This document shows positions 28,670 through 36,574 of a DNA stretch of 64,000 nucleotides, one piece after another. The notes under the pieces are model-generated. The model saw only the letters and a list, made by a program, of their open reading frames with translations. It was not told where the DNA came from and did not search any database. The stretch lies in assembly GCA_902528415.1 (NCBI GenBank), contig CABZSR010000002.1, positions 62,001 to 126,000 of the forward strand. Direction: 5' to 3'. The translations under genes and the position numbers were made by a program. Position 1 is the stretch's first letter. Every line of letters begins with the position of its first letter. The stretch is from an uncultured SAR116 cluster alpha proteobacterium. GTDB taxonomy: Bacteria; Pseudomonadota; Alphaproteobacteria; Puniceispirillales; Marisalimonadaceae.

Positions 28670-28706
28670 TAAATAAAAATTTAAATATATTGGTTAATTT
28701 AATTTG

Positions 28707-29495
28707 ATGGAAAAAATTATGAAAAATGTTGCAAAAGAAAAGCTAAAAAAAAATGAATTGTGTCTTGGTGTAGGTTTAAGACAAAGTAGAACGGTAGATA
28801 TAGGTAAAATAATGGCTACATGTGATTATGATTGGTTGTTCATAGATATGGAACATAATAGTATGGACATAGACATTGCTTCACAGATTTCAGTTGCTGC
28901 ACAAGATGCCGGCATAACACCTATAGTGAGAGTGCCAGATTTTGCACACCATCATGCGACGAGAGTGCTTGACTGTGGGGCTATGGGTATAGTTTTTCCT
29001 CATGTCGATAATGCAAAAACTGCTGAAAAATTAGTCTCTTTTTGTCTTTTTCCACCTAAAGGTCATCGTTCCATGACAGGATTATTACCACAATTAGATT
29101 TCAAGCAATCTCCAATTTCAGAAGTAGCGTCAGTAATTAACAATAATATGTTAATTGTAATTATGTTAGAAAGCCCCGAAGCTATTGAAAATGTAGATAA
29201 TATTGCTGCAGTTTCTGGTGTAGATGTTATTTTAATAGGTACTAACGATTTATGTATGGAAATGGGAATTCCAGGAGATTATTCTAATCCAAAAATTAAG
29301 GAGGCATATAAAAAAGTTATTAATGCATGCAAAAAATATGGCAAGACCCCAGGAATGGGTGGGGTATATAACGAAGAACTTATGTCAGAATATATTGGTA
29401 TCGGAATGAAATTTATATTGTCAGGATCTGATCTTTCTTTTATGATGGCTTCTGCATCGCAAAGATCAAACAAATTAAGATCTTTCCAAAAATAA
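28707..29495 (+). CDS. HpcH/HpaI-family class II aldolase
   Basis: Metal-dependent aldolase of about 262 residues. Motifs are DWLFIDMEHN (about residue 48), PIVRVPDFAHHHATRVLDCGAMGIVFPHV and the metal-binding Glu in MLESPEAIENV, then IGTNDLCMEMG. Family members retro-aldolise 4-hydroxy-2-oxoheptanedioate and related hydroxy-oxo acids to pyruvate or succinic semialdehyde. Start: ATG at 28707; an ATG at 28719 also fits. It is divergent from hpaR and followed after 31 bases by an Old Yellow Enzyme gene. No other homoprotocatechuate genes are present, so the substrate is open. Confidence 0.85.
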   Translation: MEKIMKNVAKEKLKKNELCLGVGLRQSRTVDIGKIMATCDYDWLFIDMEHNSMDIDIASQISVAAQDAGITPIVRVPDFAHHHATRVLDCGAMGIVFPHVDNAKTAEKLVSFCLFPPKGHRSMTGLLPQLDFKQSPISEVASVINNNMLIVIMLESPEAIENVDNIAAVSGVDVILIGTNDLCMEMGIPGDYSNPKIKEAYKKVINACKKYGKTPGMGGVYNEELMSEYIGIGMKFILSGSDLSFMMASASQRSNKLRSFQK

Positions 29496-29526
29496 AGGAT
29501 TAATAAATTTTTCTGGAGACTTAAAA

Positions 29527-30663
29527 ATGAACGAAGTACCTCTTTTTTCATCATTTAAAATTAAATCCAAAAGCTTTAGAAATCGTATAGTTTTGTCTCC
29601 TATGTGCCAATATAAAGCTAAAGACGGAGTTATTAGTGATTGGCATTTTCAACATTATTCAAGATTTGCTTTTTCAGGACTAGGAGCTGCTTTCGTTGAA
29701 GCTACTGGAGTATCTCCAGAAGGAAGAATTGGACATGGGTGTACAGGTATTTGGAGTGACAGTCATGTTGAGGGATTATCTAAAATTGCGAAAATATTTA
29801 ATGAATATAATTGTTTAAGTGGTATTCAATTAGCTCATGCTGGAAGAAAGGCTAGCTATTTAAGACCATGGGATGGTGCTTCTCCTATTACTGAAAATGA
29901 TAAAGTAGAACCCGCTTGGCAAACCATAGGACCAAGTGCAATTCCTATAAATAACAATTCACCTGTTCCAAAAGAAATGACAGTTAAGGATATTAATAAA
30001 GTAAGGGAAGATTTTAAAAAAGCTGCTCAAAGAGCTGATAAAGCTGGTTTCGACATTATTGAGATACATGGCGCTCATGGTTATTTATTACATTCCTTTT
30101 TCTCTCCGCTTTCAAATCAAAGAAATGATCAATATGGAGGAAGTTTTGAAAATAGAATCAGATTTGCTTTGGAGATAATTGCTGACATCAAGTCTGTTTG
30201 GCCAGATAATAAACCATTATTTTATAGGTTGTCATCCATTGATGCTCCAGGTCAGGGTGCGAACTTAGAAGATAACATAAAGTTGTCAAAATCACTTAAA
30301 AGTGTTGGTGTAGATGTTATAGATTGTTCTTCAGGTGGTATTACTGGCTCCCCAGTTCTTACTAAATCTAAGATTATCCCTGGTTTTCAAGTTCCTTATT
30401 CTGAAAAAATTAAGAAAGATGCAGAGATAAGTTCAATGGCAGTAGGAGCTATTATAAGTGCAGAGCAAGCGAATGAAATTATTTCAAATAAAAGAGCTGA
30501 TTTAGTGGCTATGGGAAGAGAGTTACTTGCTGACACACAGTGGGTTTATAAAGCTGCGACATATTTTAAATTAGAAAATGCTAAGGATTATCTTCCAGAT
30601 AGTTATTCTTTTTATTTATCTAGAAGAGATGAGTATTTAGATAGATCTGCAAAACCTGCTTAA
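29527..30663 (+). CDS. NADH:flavin oxidoreductase, Old Yellow Enzyme family (YqjM-like)
   Basis: FMN-dependent TIM-barrel ene-reductase of 378 residues. NRIVLSPMCQYKAKDG (about residue 20, with the Cys that tunes FMN in YqjM-type enzymes), QLAHAGRKAS, HGAHGYLLHSFFSPLSNQRNDQYGGS (about residues 180-205) and AMGRELLAD are typical. It would reduce the C=C bond of alpha,beta-unsaturated carbonyl compounds with NAD(P)H. A good ribosome-binding site (GGAG) precedes the ATG. It is in line with the aldolase gene and ends at the base before the convergent NIPSNAP gene. Confidence 0.9.
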   Translation: MNEVPLFSSFKIKSKSFRNRIVLSPMCQYKAKDGVISDWHFQHYSRFAFSGLGAAFVEATGVSPEGRIGHGCTGIWSDSHVEGLSKIAKIFNEYNCLSGIQLAHAGRKASYLRPWDGASPITENDKVEPAWQTIGPSAIPINNNSPVPKEMTVKDINKVREDFKKAAQRADKAGFDIIEIHGAHGYLLHSFFSPLSNQRNDQYGGSFENRIRFALEIIADIKSVWPDNKPLFYRLSSIDAPGQGANLEDNIKLSKSLKSVGVDVIDCSSGGITGSPVLTKSKIIPGFQVPYSEKIKKDAEISSMAVGAIISAEQANEIISNKRADLVAMGRELLADTQWVYKAATYFKLENAKDYLPDSYSFYLSRRDEYLDRSAKPA

Positions 30664-30996
30664 CTAGGTGTTTTTAAAATCGAATTTATAAAAATCAACA
30701 GGTTTTAAAAGTTTATTTTTCTGGGCTTCTAAAGCCCCAAGTTTTGCACTTTCCTCTGTATAACTAACCCACGCGGGATCTGCCCACATAGCAGCTCTTT
30801 TATTTTCTCTATCTCCTGCATTTTCATACACCCAAATATGAGTGTACTGGTTTGGGTTACCAGTCTCAGTAGTGGCAAAAAGTAATGGTTGGCCTAGGTG
30901 TTTAGATTGTACAGGTTTACCTTTTTCGTTGTATAGTTTTAGATGGGCATTAATAGTACCAGGCCTACATGTATATGTTCTAACGTCTAAAATCAT
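30664..30996 (-). CDS. NIPSNAP-family protein
   Basis: Protein of 110 residues beginning MILDVRTYTCRPG, the usual N-terminus of NIPSNAP domains, with HIWVYENAGDRENKRAAMWADPAWVSY in the middle. The family has a dimeric ferredoxin-like alpha/beta fold and no settled bacterial function. It is found near monooxygenase-like and aromatic-degradation genes. Its stop codon is directly adjacent to that of the convergent oxidoreductase gene, with no intergenic base. Confidence 0.8.
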   Translation of the reverse strand: MILDVRTYTCRPGTINAHLKLYNEKGKPVQSKHLGQPLLFATTETGNPNQYTHIWVYENAGDRENKRAAMWADPAWVSYTEESAKLGALEAQKNKLLKPVDFYKFDFKNT

Positions 30997-31071
30997 AAAA
31001 AATCCCTTAAAATTTATTAAATTATTTAAAAATATTAGCTTTTTTGTATAAGATTGTAAAAGATTATTAAC

Positions 31072-31383
31072 TTGTTGAAATATTGGAAAAGCATAGTGAT
31101 TTCAGGAGAAAAAATTAATACTGTTGAGAGACTTGTCATAGATGCATCGAGAGTTAGTAGATATTTAGGTTATCCAAGGAAAGTTCCAATATGGAAATTA
31201 ATTTTTAATCTTCCAAAAACTTGTTATATATTTCGTGAAAATAATAATTCAGACATAGCAATTGATATTGAAAACATGATGGGCTTTGCAATTGTACCAG
31301 CGTTGTCAGAAAAAGAAGCTTTGAATCGATTAAAAACTTTAATACCTTCAATAATCGTCAAAGATAATATAGTAAGGTTATGA
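31072..31383 (+). CDS. Hypothetical protein upstream of the DUF188 gene
   Basis: Protein of 103 residues starting at a TTG (31072, or 31075). It overlaps the next gene by four bases (ATGA), good evidence that it is translated. It has a basic N-terminal half (RLVIDASRVSRYLGYPRKVPIWKL) and an acidic DIAIDIENMMG segment; no transmembrane segment, signal or recognised family is visible. The lack of an ATG and of a strong ribosome-binding site keeps confidence moderate. Confidence 0.5.
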   Translation: MLKYWKSIVISGEKINTVERLVIDASRVSRYLGYPRKVPIWKLIFNLPKTCYIFRENNNSDIAIDIENMMGFAIVPALSEKEALNRLKTLIPSIIVKDNIVRL

Positions 31384-31823
31384 AAAAAATTTATGTTGAT
31401 GCAGATGCATGTCCAGTTAAAGATGAAATAACTAAAGTTGCAATTCGGCATAAAATCACTGTTTTTATGGTTTGTAATGGAGGAATTAGGCCATTTAAAA
31501 ATGACTTGGTGAAATTAATAATTGTTTCTGAAGGAGCTGATGAAGCGGATAAATGGATACACAGTAATGTTAAGGTTGACGATATTGTTGTTACTTCAGA
31601 TATTCTATTAGCATCTAAATGCATAGATAAAGGTGCGTTTGTCTTAAAAAATGACGGGCTGGTTTTAACAAATACGAATATAGGAAACATTTTAGCTACA
31701 AGAGACTTGATGTCTGATCTCAGGTCGTTTGATCCATTTTTAAAAGGTAAAAACAAAGTTTTAACAAAGGCTCATAAAGGTAAGTTTTTAAATGCTTTGG
31801 ATAATTTAATTACTCAAAAATAG
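31380..31823 (+). CDS. DUF188 family protein (YaiI/YqxD)
   Basis: Protein of 147 residues starting IYVDADACPVKDEI, the family's characteristic PIN-like acidic motif, followed by DIVVTSDILLASKCIDKGAFVLKNDG. The family is widespread and has a PIN-domain-like fold suggestive of nuclease activity, but no reaction is proven. It is translationally coupled to the preceding hypothetical gene. Confidence 0.88.
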   Translation: MKKIYVDADACPVKDEITKVAIRHKITVFMVCNGGIRPFKNDLVKLIIVSEGADEADKWIHSNVKVDDIVVTSDILLASKCIDKGAFVLKNDGLVLTNTNIGNILATRDLMSDLRSFDPFLKGKNKVLTKAHKGKFLNALDNLITQK

Positions 31824-31889
31824 GAACTAATAATTTTCTAAAGATTTTTTATTTGCTAAATCATAGAATTTAGAATATTCATTGTAACT

Positions 31890-31905
31890 ATCTTAGCCTA
31901 AGAAG
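31890..31905 (+). repeat. Short palindrome in the cold-shock leader
   Basis: AGTCAGT and ACTGACT form a seven-base inverted repeat, with a one-base spacer, near 31909-31923 in the leader upstream of the cold-shock gene; the listed coordinates are approximate. With the larger hairpin at 31952-31983 it suggests a structured leader. Confidence 0.3.
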
Positions 31906-31951
31906 GCAGTCAGTAACTGACTAATACGATCGACTTACTTGCTCATTTCAT

Positions 31952-31983
31952 GTTCAATCTAGTCTAGCGTGTTTTGATTGAAC
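31952..31983 (+). promoter_or_regulatory. Hairpin in the 5' leader of the cold-shock gene
   Basis: GTTCAATC at 31952-31959 pairs perfectly with GATTGAAC at 31976-31983 around a 16-base loop, 39 bases before the start codon. About 200 bases separate the previous gene from this csp gene, long for this genome, which is consistent with a long structured leader like those that control cspA translation by temperature. The folding is by eye only. Confidence 0.45.
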
Positions 31984-32022
31984 AACAAAGCTTAAAATTA
32001 AGCGAATAACAAGGAGTTAAGT

Positions 32023-32229
32023 ATGCCTAACGGTACAGTAAAATGGTTTAATCCAAATAAAGGTTTTGGCTTTATAGAGCCAGAAGGTGGATCCCAGGAC
32101 GTTTTTGTTCATATTTCTGCTGTCGAAGCAGCTGGTATGAATACTTTAAATGATGGAGCTAAAATTAGCTTTGAATTAGAAACTGGAAAGAACGGCAAAG
32201 TAGCTGCAGTTAATCTTCAGTCTATGTAA
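32023..32229 (+). CDS. Cold-shock protein
   Basis: Single cold-shock domain of 68 residues, an RNA/DNA-binding chaperone. RNP1-like KGFGFIEPEGG and RNP2-like DVFVHISAVEAAG are both present after GTVKWFNPNKG. A strong AAGGAG site precedes the ATG. It has a long structured leader and its own intrinsic terminator, so it is a monocistronic, probably highly expressed gene. A paralogue is at 41598-41804. Confidence 0.97.
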   Translation: MPNGTVKWFNPNKGFGFIEPEGGSQDVFVHISAVEAAGMNTLNDGAKISFELETGKNGKVAAVNLQSM

Positions 32230-32250
32230 ACCATTTTAAATCTTTTAATT

Positions 32251-32277
32251 AAAAGGGCCTTAGGCCCTTTTTTTATT
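32251..32277 (+). terminator. Intrinsic terminator of the cold-shock gene
   Basis: AAAAGGGCC and GGCCCTTTT form a nine-base stem around a TTA loop, followed by a T-rich tail, 22 bases after the stop codon. The A-tract on the 5' side may allow weak function in the other direction, but no gene there needs it. Confidence 0.9.
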
Positions 32278-32331
32278 TTGAGGATGAATTAATTTAAGGT
32301 ATTTTGTTTACTTATTAATGGTCTAAAGTGA

Positions 32332-32913
32332 GTGAGTAAAATGAAAACATTAAGATTAACACAATCAAGTATGGAAAAAAGAATTTCTAGATTTTTGGAT
32401 TTAGAACCGTTACCTGTTCAGATTGATGAAACTATTCCTCAAGCTGGCAAAGACATTGTGTATGCAAGAAAACTACTTTCAGTCATTGGTTTAGATCCGT
32501 CAGAAGGTAAAACACCCATTAATTCAGGTGCACCCATTACTGGAGCTGGAGGAATAACTATTACTTTAGCTAAATGTCCTGTTGGGCAAGGCCCAGGTCT
32601 TCATAATCATCTCGCAACTTATGAAACTTTTACAGTTCTAGAAGGAGAATTTTTAATTAAATGGAATGATGACGGTTCAGAAGAACTGACTCTTAAAAAA
32701 TATGACACTATTTCCATTCCACCAGGCGTTTGTAGATCTTTTACTAATGTAGGAAAAGAAGAAGGTCTTTTACAGGTAATTATTTCTGGTGGAGTTCATG
32801 ATATGAATGATATTTCATTTACTCCTTATGCGGCTCAAGAGATGAATGAATTAGAACCAAATTTATCTAAAAAATTTGAGAAAATTGGATTTAAGTTTGA
32901 CGCTGGCATTTAG
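32332..32913 (+). CDS. Cupin-domain protein
   Basis: Protein of 193 residues with one double-stranded beta-helix domain. The metal-binding first motif is visible as GPGLHNHLATYETFTVLEGEF (His, His, Glu; about residues 85-105) and the second as GVCRSFTNVG. The GTG at 32332 is given; the ATG at 32341 (three codons later) is equally possible. Cupins of this size include dioxygenases and isomerases; no substrate can be assigned. It converges on an AEC transporter gene five bases away. Confidence 0.75.
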   Translation: MSKMKTLRLTQSSMEKRISRFLDLEPLPVQIDETIPQAGKDIVYARKLLSVIGLDPSEGKTPINSGAPITGAGGITITLAKCPVGQGPGLHNHLATYETFTVLEGEFLIKWNDDGSEELTLKKYDTISIPPGVCRSFTNVGKEEGLLQVIISGGVHDMNDISFTPYAAQEMNELEPNLSKKFEKIGFKFDAGI

Positions 32914-32918
32914 CTAAT

Positions 32919-33833
32919 TTAGCTCAAAGTACTAACGAGTGGTATTGAGATAATTGATAATAATGTTGATATCAGTAATGCTCTTGTAATTGCATTAGGG
33001 TTAACATCATATTGAGTTGAAAAAACTAGGGCCATTAAACCAACAGGAGCTGCAGCTACCATAATAGCGGTTTCAGATATAGAAAATTCAATTTCATTTA
33101 AATTCCACATTACTAATATTGCAATTAATGGATGTAATAAAATTTTAAATCCTATAATTAAATTAGATATTTTTAAGTCTGTTTTTTCAATTTTTTGTGA
33201 AAGGATAATTCCTGCTGCAAAAAGCGCACATGGAGCAGCAGAACCAGAAATAAAGTTTAAAGCTCTTTCTATACTTAGAGGCAAATTAAAATCTAGAAAA
33301 ACAATAAATAATCCTATAAGAACTGCCAATAAGGGTAAATTTGATAATTGCTTGAAAACTATATGACTTAATTCTAAATTTTTATATTTTATGAAGTCTA
33401 AAATTATTAAATTAACAACGAGAAAAGCCACATCAAATCCAATTATAGCTATTATAGGATCAATTAACTCAGGACTATATTCATTTAAAGCAATTGGATA
33501 GACAAATAATAAATGGTTTGCAAAAGAAGATGCCATTCCAATTAAAATTGATTCATTCCACTTAAGATTAAAAAAATATTTTGCTATAAATATTGCAGCT
33601 AAATAAATAATTAATTCAGATATTATGTAGCTTGAAATTAGTAGCCAGTTAACATTTGAAAAACTGATTGATACAGTCATCTTTAAAGTCAGAGCTGGTA
33701 CTGCTATAATACCTATATATTTAATAATTGATAAAGCGTCTTCGTATTTAAATATTAATTTTTTTGCAGAAACATATCCCAGTAATATTAATAGTGCTAC
33801 GGGTAAAAAAGAATTTATAAGAAGTTGTATCAA
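32919..33833 (-). CDS. AEC-family (auxin efflux carrier-like) transporter
   Basis: Membrane protein of 304 residues with about ten hydrophobic helices in two inverted halves. The family's GSAAPCALFAAGIILSQ segment (about residues 195-211) and C-terminal APVGLMALVFSTQYDVNPNAITRALLISTLLSI are visible. Bacterial members export or import small carboxylates such as malate or malonate. It lies 21 bases after the DMT-family transporter gene on the same strand, so the two are probably co-expressed. Confidence 0.85.
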   Translation of the reverse strand: MIQLLINSFLPVALLILLGYVSAKKLIFKYEDALSIIKYIGIIAVPALTLKMTVSISFSNVNWLLISSYIISELIIYLAAIFIAKYFFNLKWNESILIGMASSFANHLLFVYPIALNEYSPELIDPIIAIIGFDVAFLVVNLIILDFIKYKNLELSHIVFKQLSNLPLLAVLIGLFIVFLDFNLPLSIERALNFISGSAAPCALFAAGIILSQKIEKTDLKISNLIIGFKILLHPLIAILVMWNLNEIEFSISETAIMVAAAPVGLMALVFSTQYDVNPNAITRALLISTLLSIISIPLVSTLS

Positions 33834-33854
33834 AAATTTTTCTCACATAATTGT

Positions 33855-34742
33855 TTATAATTTTATTTTTTTTATTTGAGTAATTATTAATCCTGCAATT
33901 ACAATGAGAAAAGCTCCAATTATAGTATTCTGATTTGGAACTTCATTATAAATAAGATAACCCCAAAAAGCTGCTAATAGTACAGTTAAATATACAAATG
34001 GTGCTGCAAAAGAGGCACTAATTACTTTTAAAGCTTCTATAAATAAAAAATGACCAATTGTTGCTAATAAACCTAAGCAGAACATAAGAATGGTTTGATA
34101 AAAGTCAGGCCATTTCCAAAAATAAATAATAAATGGGGCTGATAAAAATGTACCAGTTATGGCAGTAAATAAAAGGGTGGTCTGATTAGTATCAGATGAA
34201 TTAAGAAATTTTGTTGATATAGTGAAAAAAGAAAAACATAAAGCTGCTAAAAAGGGAAATATGACTGCGTACTTAAATGACTGGCTATTTGGATTTGCTA
34301 TTATAAGAGCGCCAATTAATCCAATAATAACGACAATAATTTGTGGAAACGAGATTTTCTCTTTTAAAATAAAAAATGCTAAAATTGTCGTAATTACTGG
34401 TCCTATCATATAAATGGCAATGTTTTCTGCAAAAGGCAGATAAGCTAAACCTGTAAACATAAAACAAGTAGTAATTAGGAGTAATGCTCCTCTCGAGACT
34501 TGTAATACTGGATACTCGCTCATAAGATGTATTTTGGAATTTTTATTAAATATTATTATTAAAATTATTAATTGAGATAGGTACCTTGCAAATACTACTT
34601 GAAAAGGGTTAAAGCTTTGCCCTAACTGTTTCGCTGTTAGTTCCATTATTGAAAAAAACAAATAAGTTAATACAAGTAGTAGCGTGCCCAGAATGGTATT
34701 AGAAAGATTTAGATTAAAATATTTTTGAATTAAATTTAACAT
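33855..34742 (-). CDS. EamA/DMT-superfamily transporter
   Basis: Membrane protein of 295 residues with ten predicted helices in two EamA repeats; FARYLSQLIIL after the first helix, LIGALIIANP near the middle and PFVYLTVLLAAFWGYLIYNEVPNQNTIIGAFLIVIAGLII at the end are typical. The substrate is unknown; family members move amino acids, nucleosides or other metabolites. Confidence 0.87.
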   Translation of the reverse strand: MLNLIQKYFNLNLSNTILGTLLLVLTYLFFSIMELTAKQLGQSFNPFQVVFARYLSQLIILIIIFNKNSKIHLMSEYPVLQVSRGALLLITTCFMFTGLAYLPFAENIAIYMIGPVITTILAFFILKEKISFPQIIVVIIGLIGALIIANPNSQSFKYAVIFPFLAALCFSFFTISTKFLNSSDTNQTTLLFTAITGTFLSAPFIIYFWKWPDFYQTILMFCLGLLATIGHFLFIEALKVISASFAAPFVYLTVLLAAFWGYLIYNEVPNQNTIIGAFLIVIAGLIITQIKKIKL

Positions 34743-34806
34743 TATTTAACATATTAAATTTATAAGAAATAGTCATTTAATATTTTGTTTATCAAACAAT
34801 CAAAAA

Positions 34807-34843
34807 GAAAAGGACGAAGGATGGGTGTCCTTCGTCCTTGCTT
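34807..34843 (-). terminator. Intrinsic terminator of the DUF1127/small RNA transcript
   Basis: A perfect 12-base stem (34810-34821 with 34828-34839) with a six-base loop, followed on the minus strand by a run rich in T (TTTTCTTTTT). It ends the minus-strand transcript that contains the DUF1127 gene and the downstream hairpins. Confidence 0.92.
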
Positions 34844-34935
34844 TATCAGATGACATAATAGCTACCTTGGGGGAGGATTGAGTTCTAAGCTATGTCACCA
34901 TCTTTAATCAATATTCGAGGGAGGAACGAATATTA
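34810..34935 (-). ncRNA. Cuckoo-type (CcsR-like) small RNA downstream of a DUF1127 gene
   Basis: Read on the minus strand after the DUF1127 stop codon, there is a hairpin AATATTCG-loop-CGAATATT (34934-34910) whose nine-base loop is TTCCTCCCT, then a second, bulged hairpin (GACATAGCT with AGCTATTATGTC, 34896-34852) with CCTCCCCC in its loop, then the strong terminator. Two stem-loops presenting anti-Shine-Dalgarno CCUCCC motifs, directly behind a DUF1127 gene, are the defining layout of cuckoo RNAs/CcsR in Rhodobacter and other alphaproteobacteria, where they are processed from the DUF1127 mRNA under stress. One such RNA unit is seen here, not a tandem array. The exact ends are not known. Confidence 0.8.
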
Positions 34936-34948
34936 ATACCTTAAATCT

Positions 34949-35203
34949 TTATGCAGCTTCCTTATCGTCAATTTTGTTATCTTGTTTAATTGTGTTACTC
35001 ATACCTAAGCTACCTGCTGGGAAGTCAACAACATCTGTTGCATTATAAAAATCACCATTTAATACTTGTTGTTTTGTATATCCAATATCGGCTAATGTAC
35101 GCTCATCTAAGCTAATTAAAGCTTGTCTTGTTCTATTAATAGCAATCTTTTCAAATACTGTTGCAATAAATGCATTTAATTTAGTTAAAAATGTCTTTTC
35201 CAT
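34949..35203 (-). CDS. DUF1127-domain small protein (CcaF1-like)
   Basis: Protein of 84 residues. The core RTRQALISLDERTLADIGYTKQQVLNGD (about residues 24-51) is the Arg-rich DUF1127/YjiS domain, which binds RNA in characterised alphaproteobacterial members such as CcaF1. An N-terminal amphipathic stretch precedes it, and an acidic tail follows. It is co-transcribed with the downstream cuckoo-type RNA and shares its terminator; in Rhodobacter this pair is induced by stress sigma factors. Confidence 0.9.
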   Translation of the reverse strand: MEKTFLTKLNAFIATVFEKIAINRTRQALISLDERTLADIGYTKQQVLNGDFYNATDVVDFPAGSLGMSNTIKQDNKIDDKEAA

Positions 35204-35502
35204 CGTCTATTATTTTCTTTCTAAAAATTATAAGAATTATTTATTTGTATATTACATATACGGCAAACAAATAAGAAAGAGAACATAGGTAAATGGAAAA
35301 TGATTATTTCCAAAATGGAAACATTTAACATAATTATAACATAATTGACCCTAATCAGGAATTAATGTGGCTGGATTATTACTGATTTAAAGTAGATAAT
35401 CGACTTCATTAAAAATTATTTTTTAAAATAATAAATAATAAAATTTGCTTAAGTTAATTTAACATATAAAGTATTTTTAAAGCCCTTTAAAGGAGAACTT
35501 AT
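35204..35502. other. Intergenic region between divergent genes
   Basis: A 299-base, very AT-rich gap between the DUF1127 gene and the ExbB-like gene. It must hold promoters for both. No clear sigma-70 or heat-shock type element, tRNA or small open frame was recognised. Confidence 0.6.
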
Positions 35503-35961
35503 TTGTCAAAAGCTTTTTTATTATGGTGGATACAAATAGTTACTGTATCATTTTCTGCTATTTTAATTTTTACATATGGTTGGTTTGAAAAACTTTATGA
35601 TGCAGATCAAACTAAAATTAGTTTTATTATAATTGTAATTTTTATAGCAGCTTCAATTGCTACAGGTTTTTTAAGTTTTAAATCTAATATAGAGCATAGA
35701 ACATTAAGTAACTACATATGGTTTTCTTCGGAAACCATGGTTACTTTAGGTTTAATAGGAACAGTAGCTGGTTTTTTGCTAATGTTAAGTTCTGCTTTTG
35801 ATAATTTAGATGTAAGTAATGTTGAAAATGTTCAAAAGGTAATTTCAAACATGGCCTTGGGCATGAGTACTGCATTATGTACAACTCTTTCAGGGTTAGT
35901 TGGGAGCGTTCTCACTAAAATCCAAATGGTAATATTAGAGAATAATTCTAATTATGAGTGA
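35503..35961 (+). CDS. MotA/TolQ/ExbB-type proton channel subunit
   Basis: Membrane protein of 152 residues with four hydrophobic segments (about residues 5-25, 40-57, 75-95 and 112-140). The last two, VTLGLIGTVAGFLLML and ISNMALGMSTALCTTLSGLVGSVL, are the channel-forming pair of the MotA/TolQ/ExbB family, but the large cytoplasmic domain of true ExbB or MotA is missing. The start is a TTG preceded by AAAGGAG. It overlaps the next gene by eight bases, as channel and stator-peptidoglycan partners often do. Confidence 0.75.
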   Translation: MSKAFLLWWIQIVTVSFSAILIFTYGWFEKLYDADQTKISFIIIVIFIAASIATGFLSFKSNIEHRTLSNYIWFSSETMVTLGLIGTVAGFLLMLSSAFDNLDVSNVENVQKVISNMALGMSTALCTTLSGLVGSVLTKIQMVILENNSNYE

Positions 35962-36574
35962 TCCTAGATATAGATCTTCTTTTGGTTTTATTGACCTGTT
36001 GTTTAATATGTTAATAGGCTTCGTATTTTTATTTATGTTAGCTTTTTTATTAATTAATCCAGTTGCTAAAAAAGAGACAATTAAACCAAAGGCTGAGTAT
36101 TTCATTGAACTTGAATGGGATGGAGAAAAACCCTACGACCTTGATGTTTGGGTGAAAGATAACATGGGGCATATTGTTAGCTTTAGAAGACCTGATGATG
36201 CATTAATTCATCTAGAAAGAGATGACTTGGGAACAGTCAATGATACTTATGTTGATCAAAATGGTAAAACAGTCTATCTAAAAGAAAATAGGGAAGTAGT
36301 AGCGATAAGAACGCCTGAGGCGAGATCTTATTTAGTAACTATACACTTTTACAATGCTAGAAAATTTCCTGCGCCACTTACACATGCAACGGTAAAACTT
36401 CTTAAGGTTAATCCTTACAAAGAAGAATATACCAAAAAATTATTTTTTAGTTCTGAAGGGCAGGAGCTTCCCGCATTTAAATTTAGAGTTGACTATAATG
36501 GTATAGTCCATGTTGATCCTACCAATGAGCTTATCATTGACGGAGAAGTGATTAGAAAGAAGAGTGGTGTATAA
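35954..36574 (+). CDS. ExbD/MotB-like single-pass protein with a periplasmic beta domain
   Basis: Protein of 206 residues: a short cytoplasmic start, SSFGFIDLLFNMLIGFVFLFMLAFLLI as the only membrane helix (residues 8-34, with the conserved Asp at the helix start seen in ExbD/MotB/TolR), then a soluble domain. The latter contains ELEWDGEKPYDLDVWVKDNMGHIVSF, a DUF2135-like wording, and no OmpA-type peptidoglycan-binding motif was recognised. Overlaps at both ends place it in the middle of a tight three-gene unit. Confidence 0.65.
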   Translation: MSDPRYRSSFGFIDLLFNMLIGFVFLFMLAFLLINPVAKKETIKPKAEYFIELEWDGEKPYDLDVWVKDNMGHIVSFRRPDDALIHLERDDLGTVNDTYVDQNGKTVYLKENREVVAIRTPEARSYLVTIHFYNARKFPAPLTHATVKLLKVNPYKEEYTKKLFFSSEGQELPAFKFRVDYNGIVHVDPTNELIIDGEVIRKKSGV

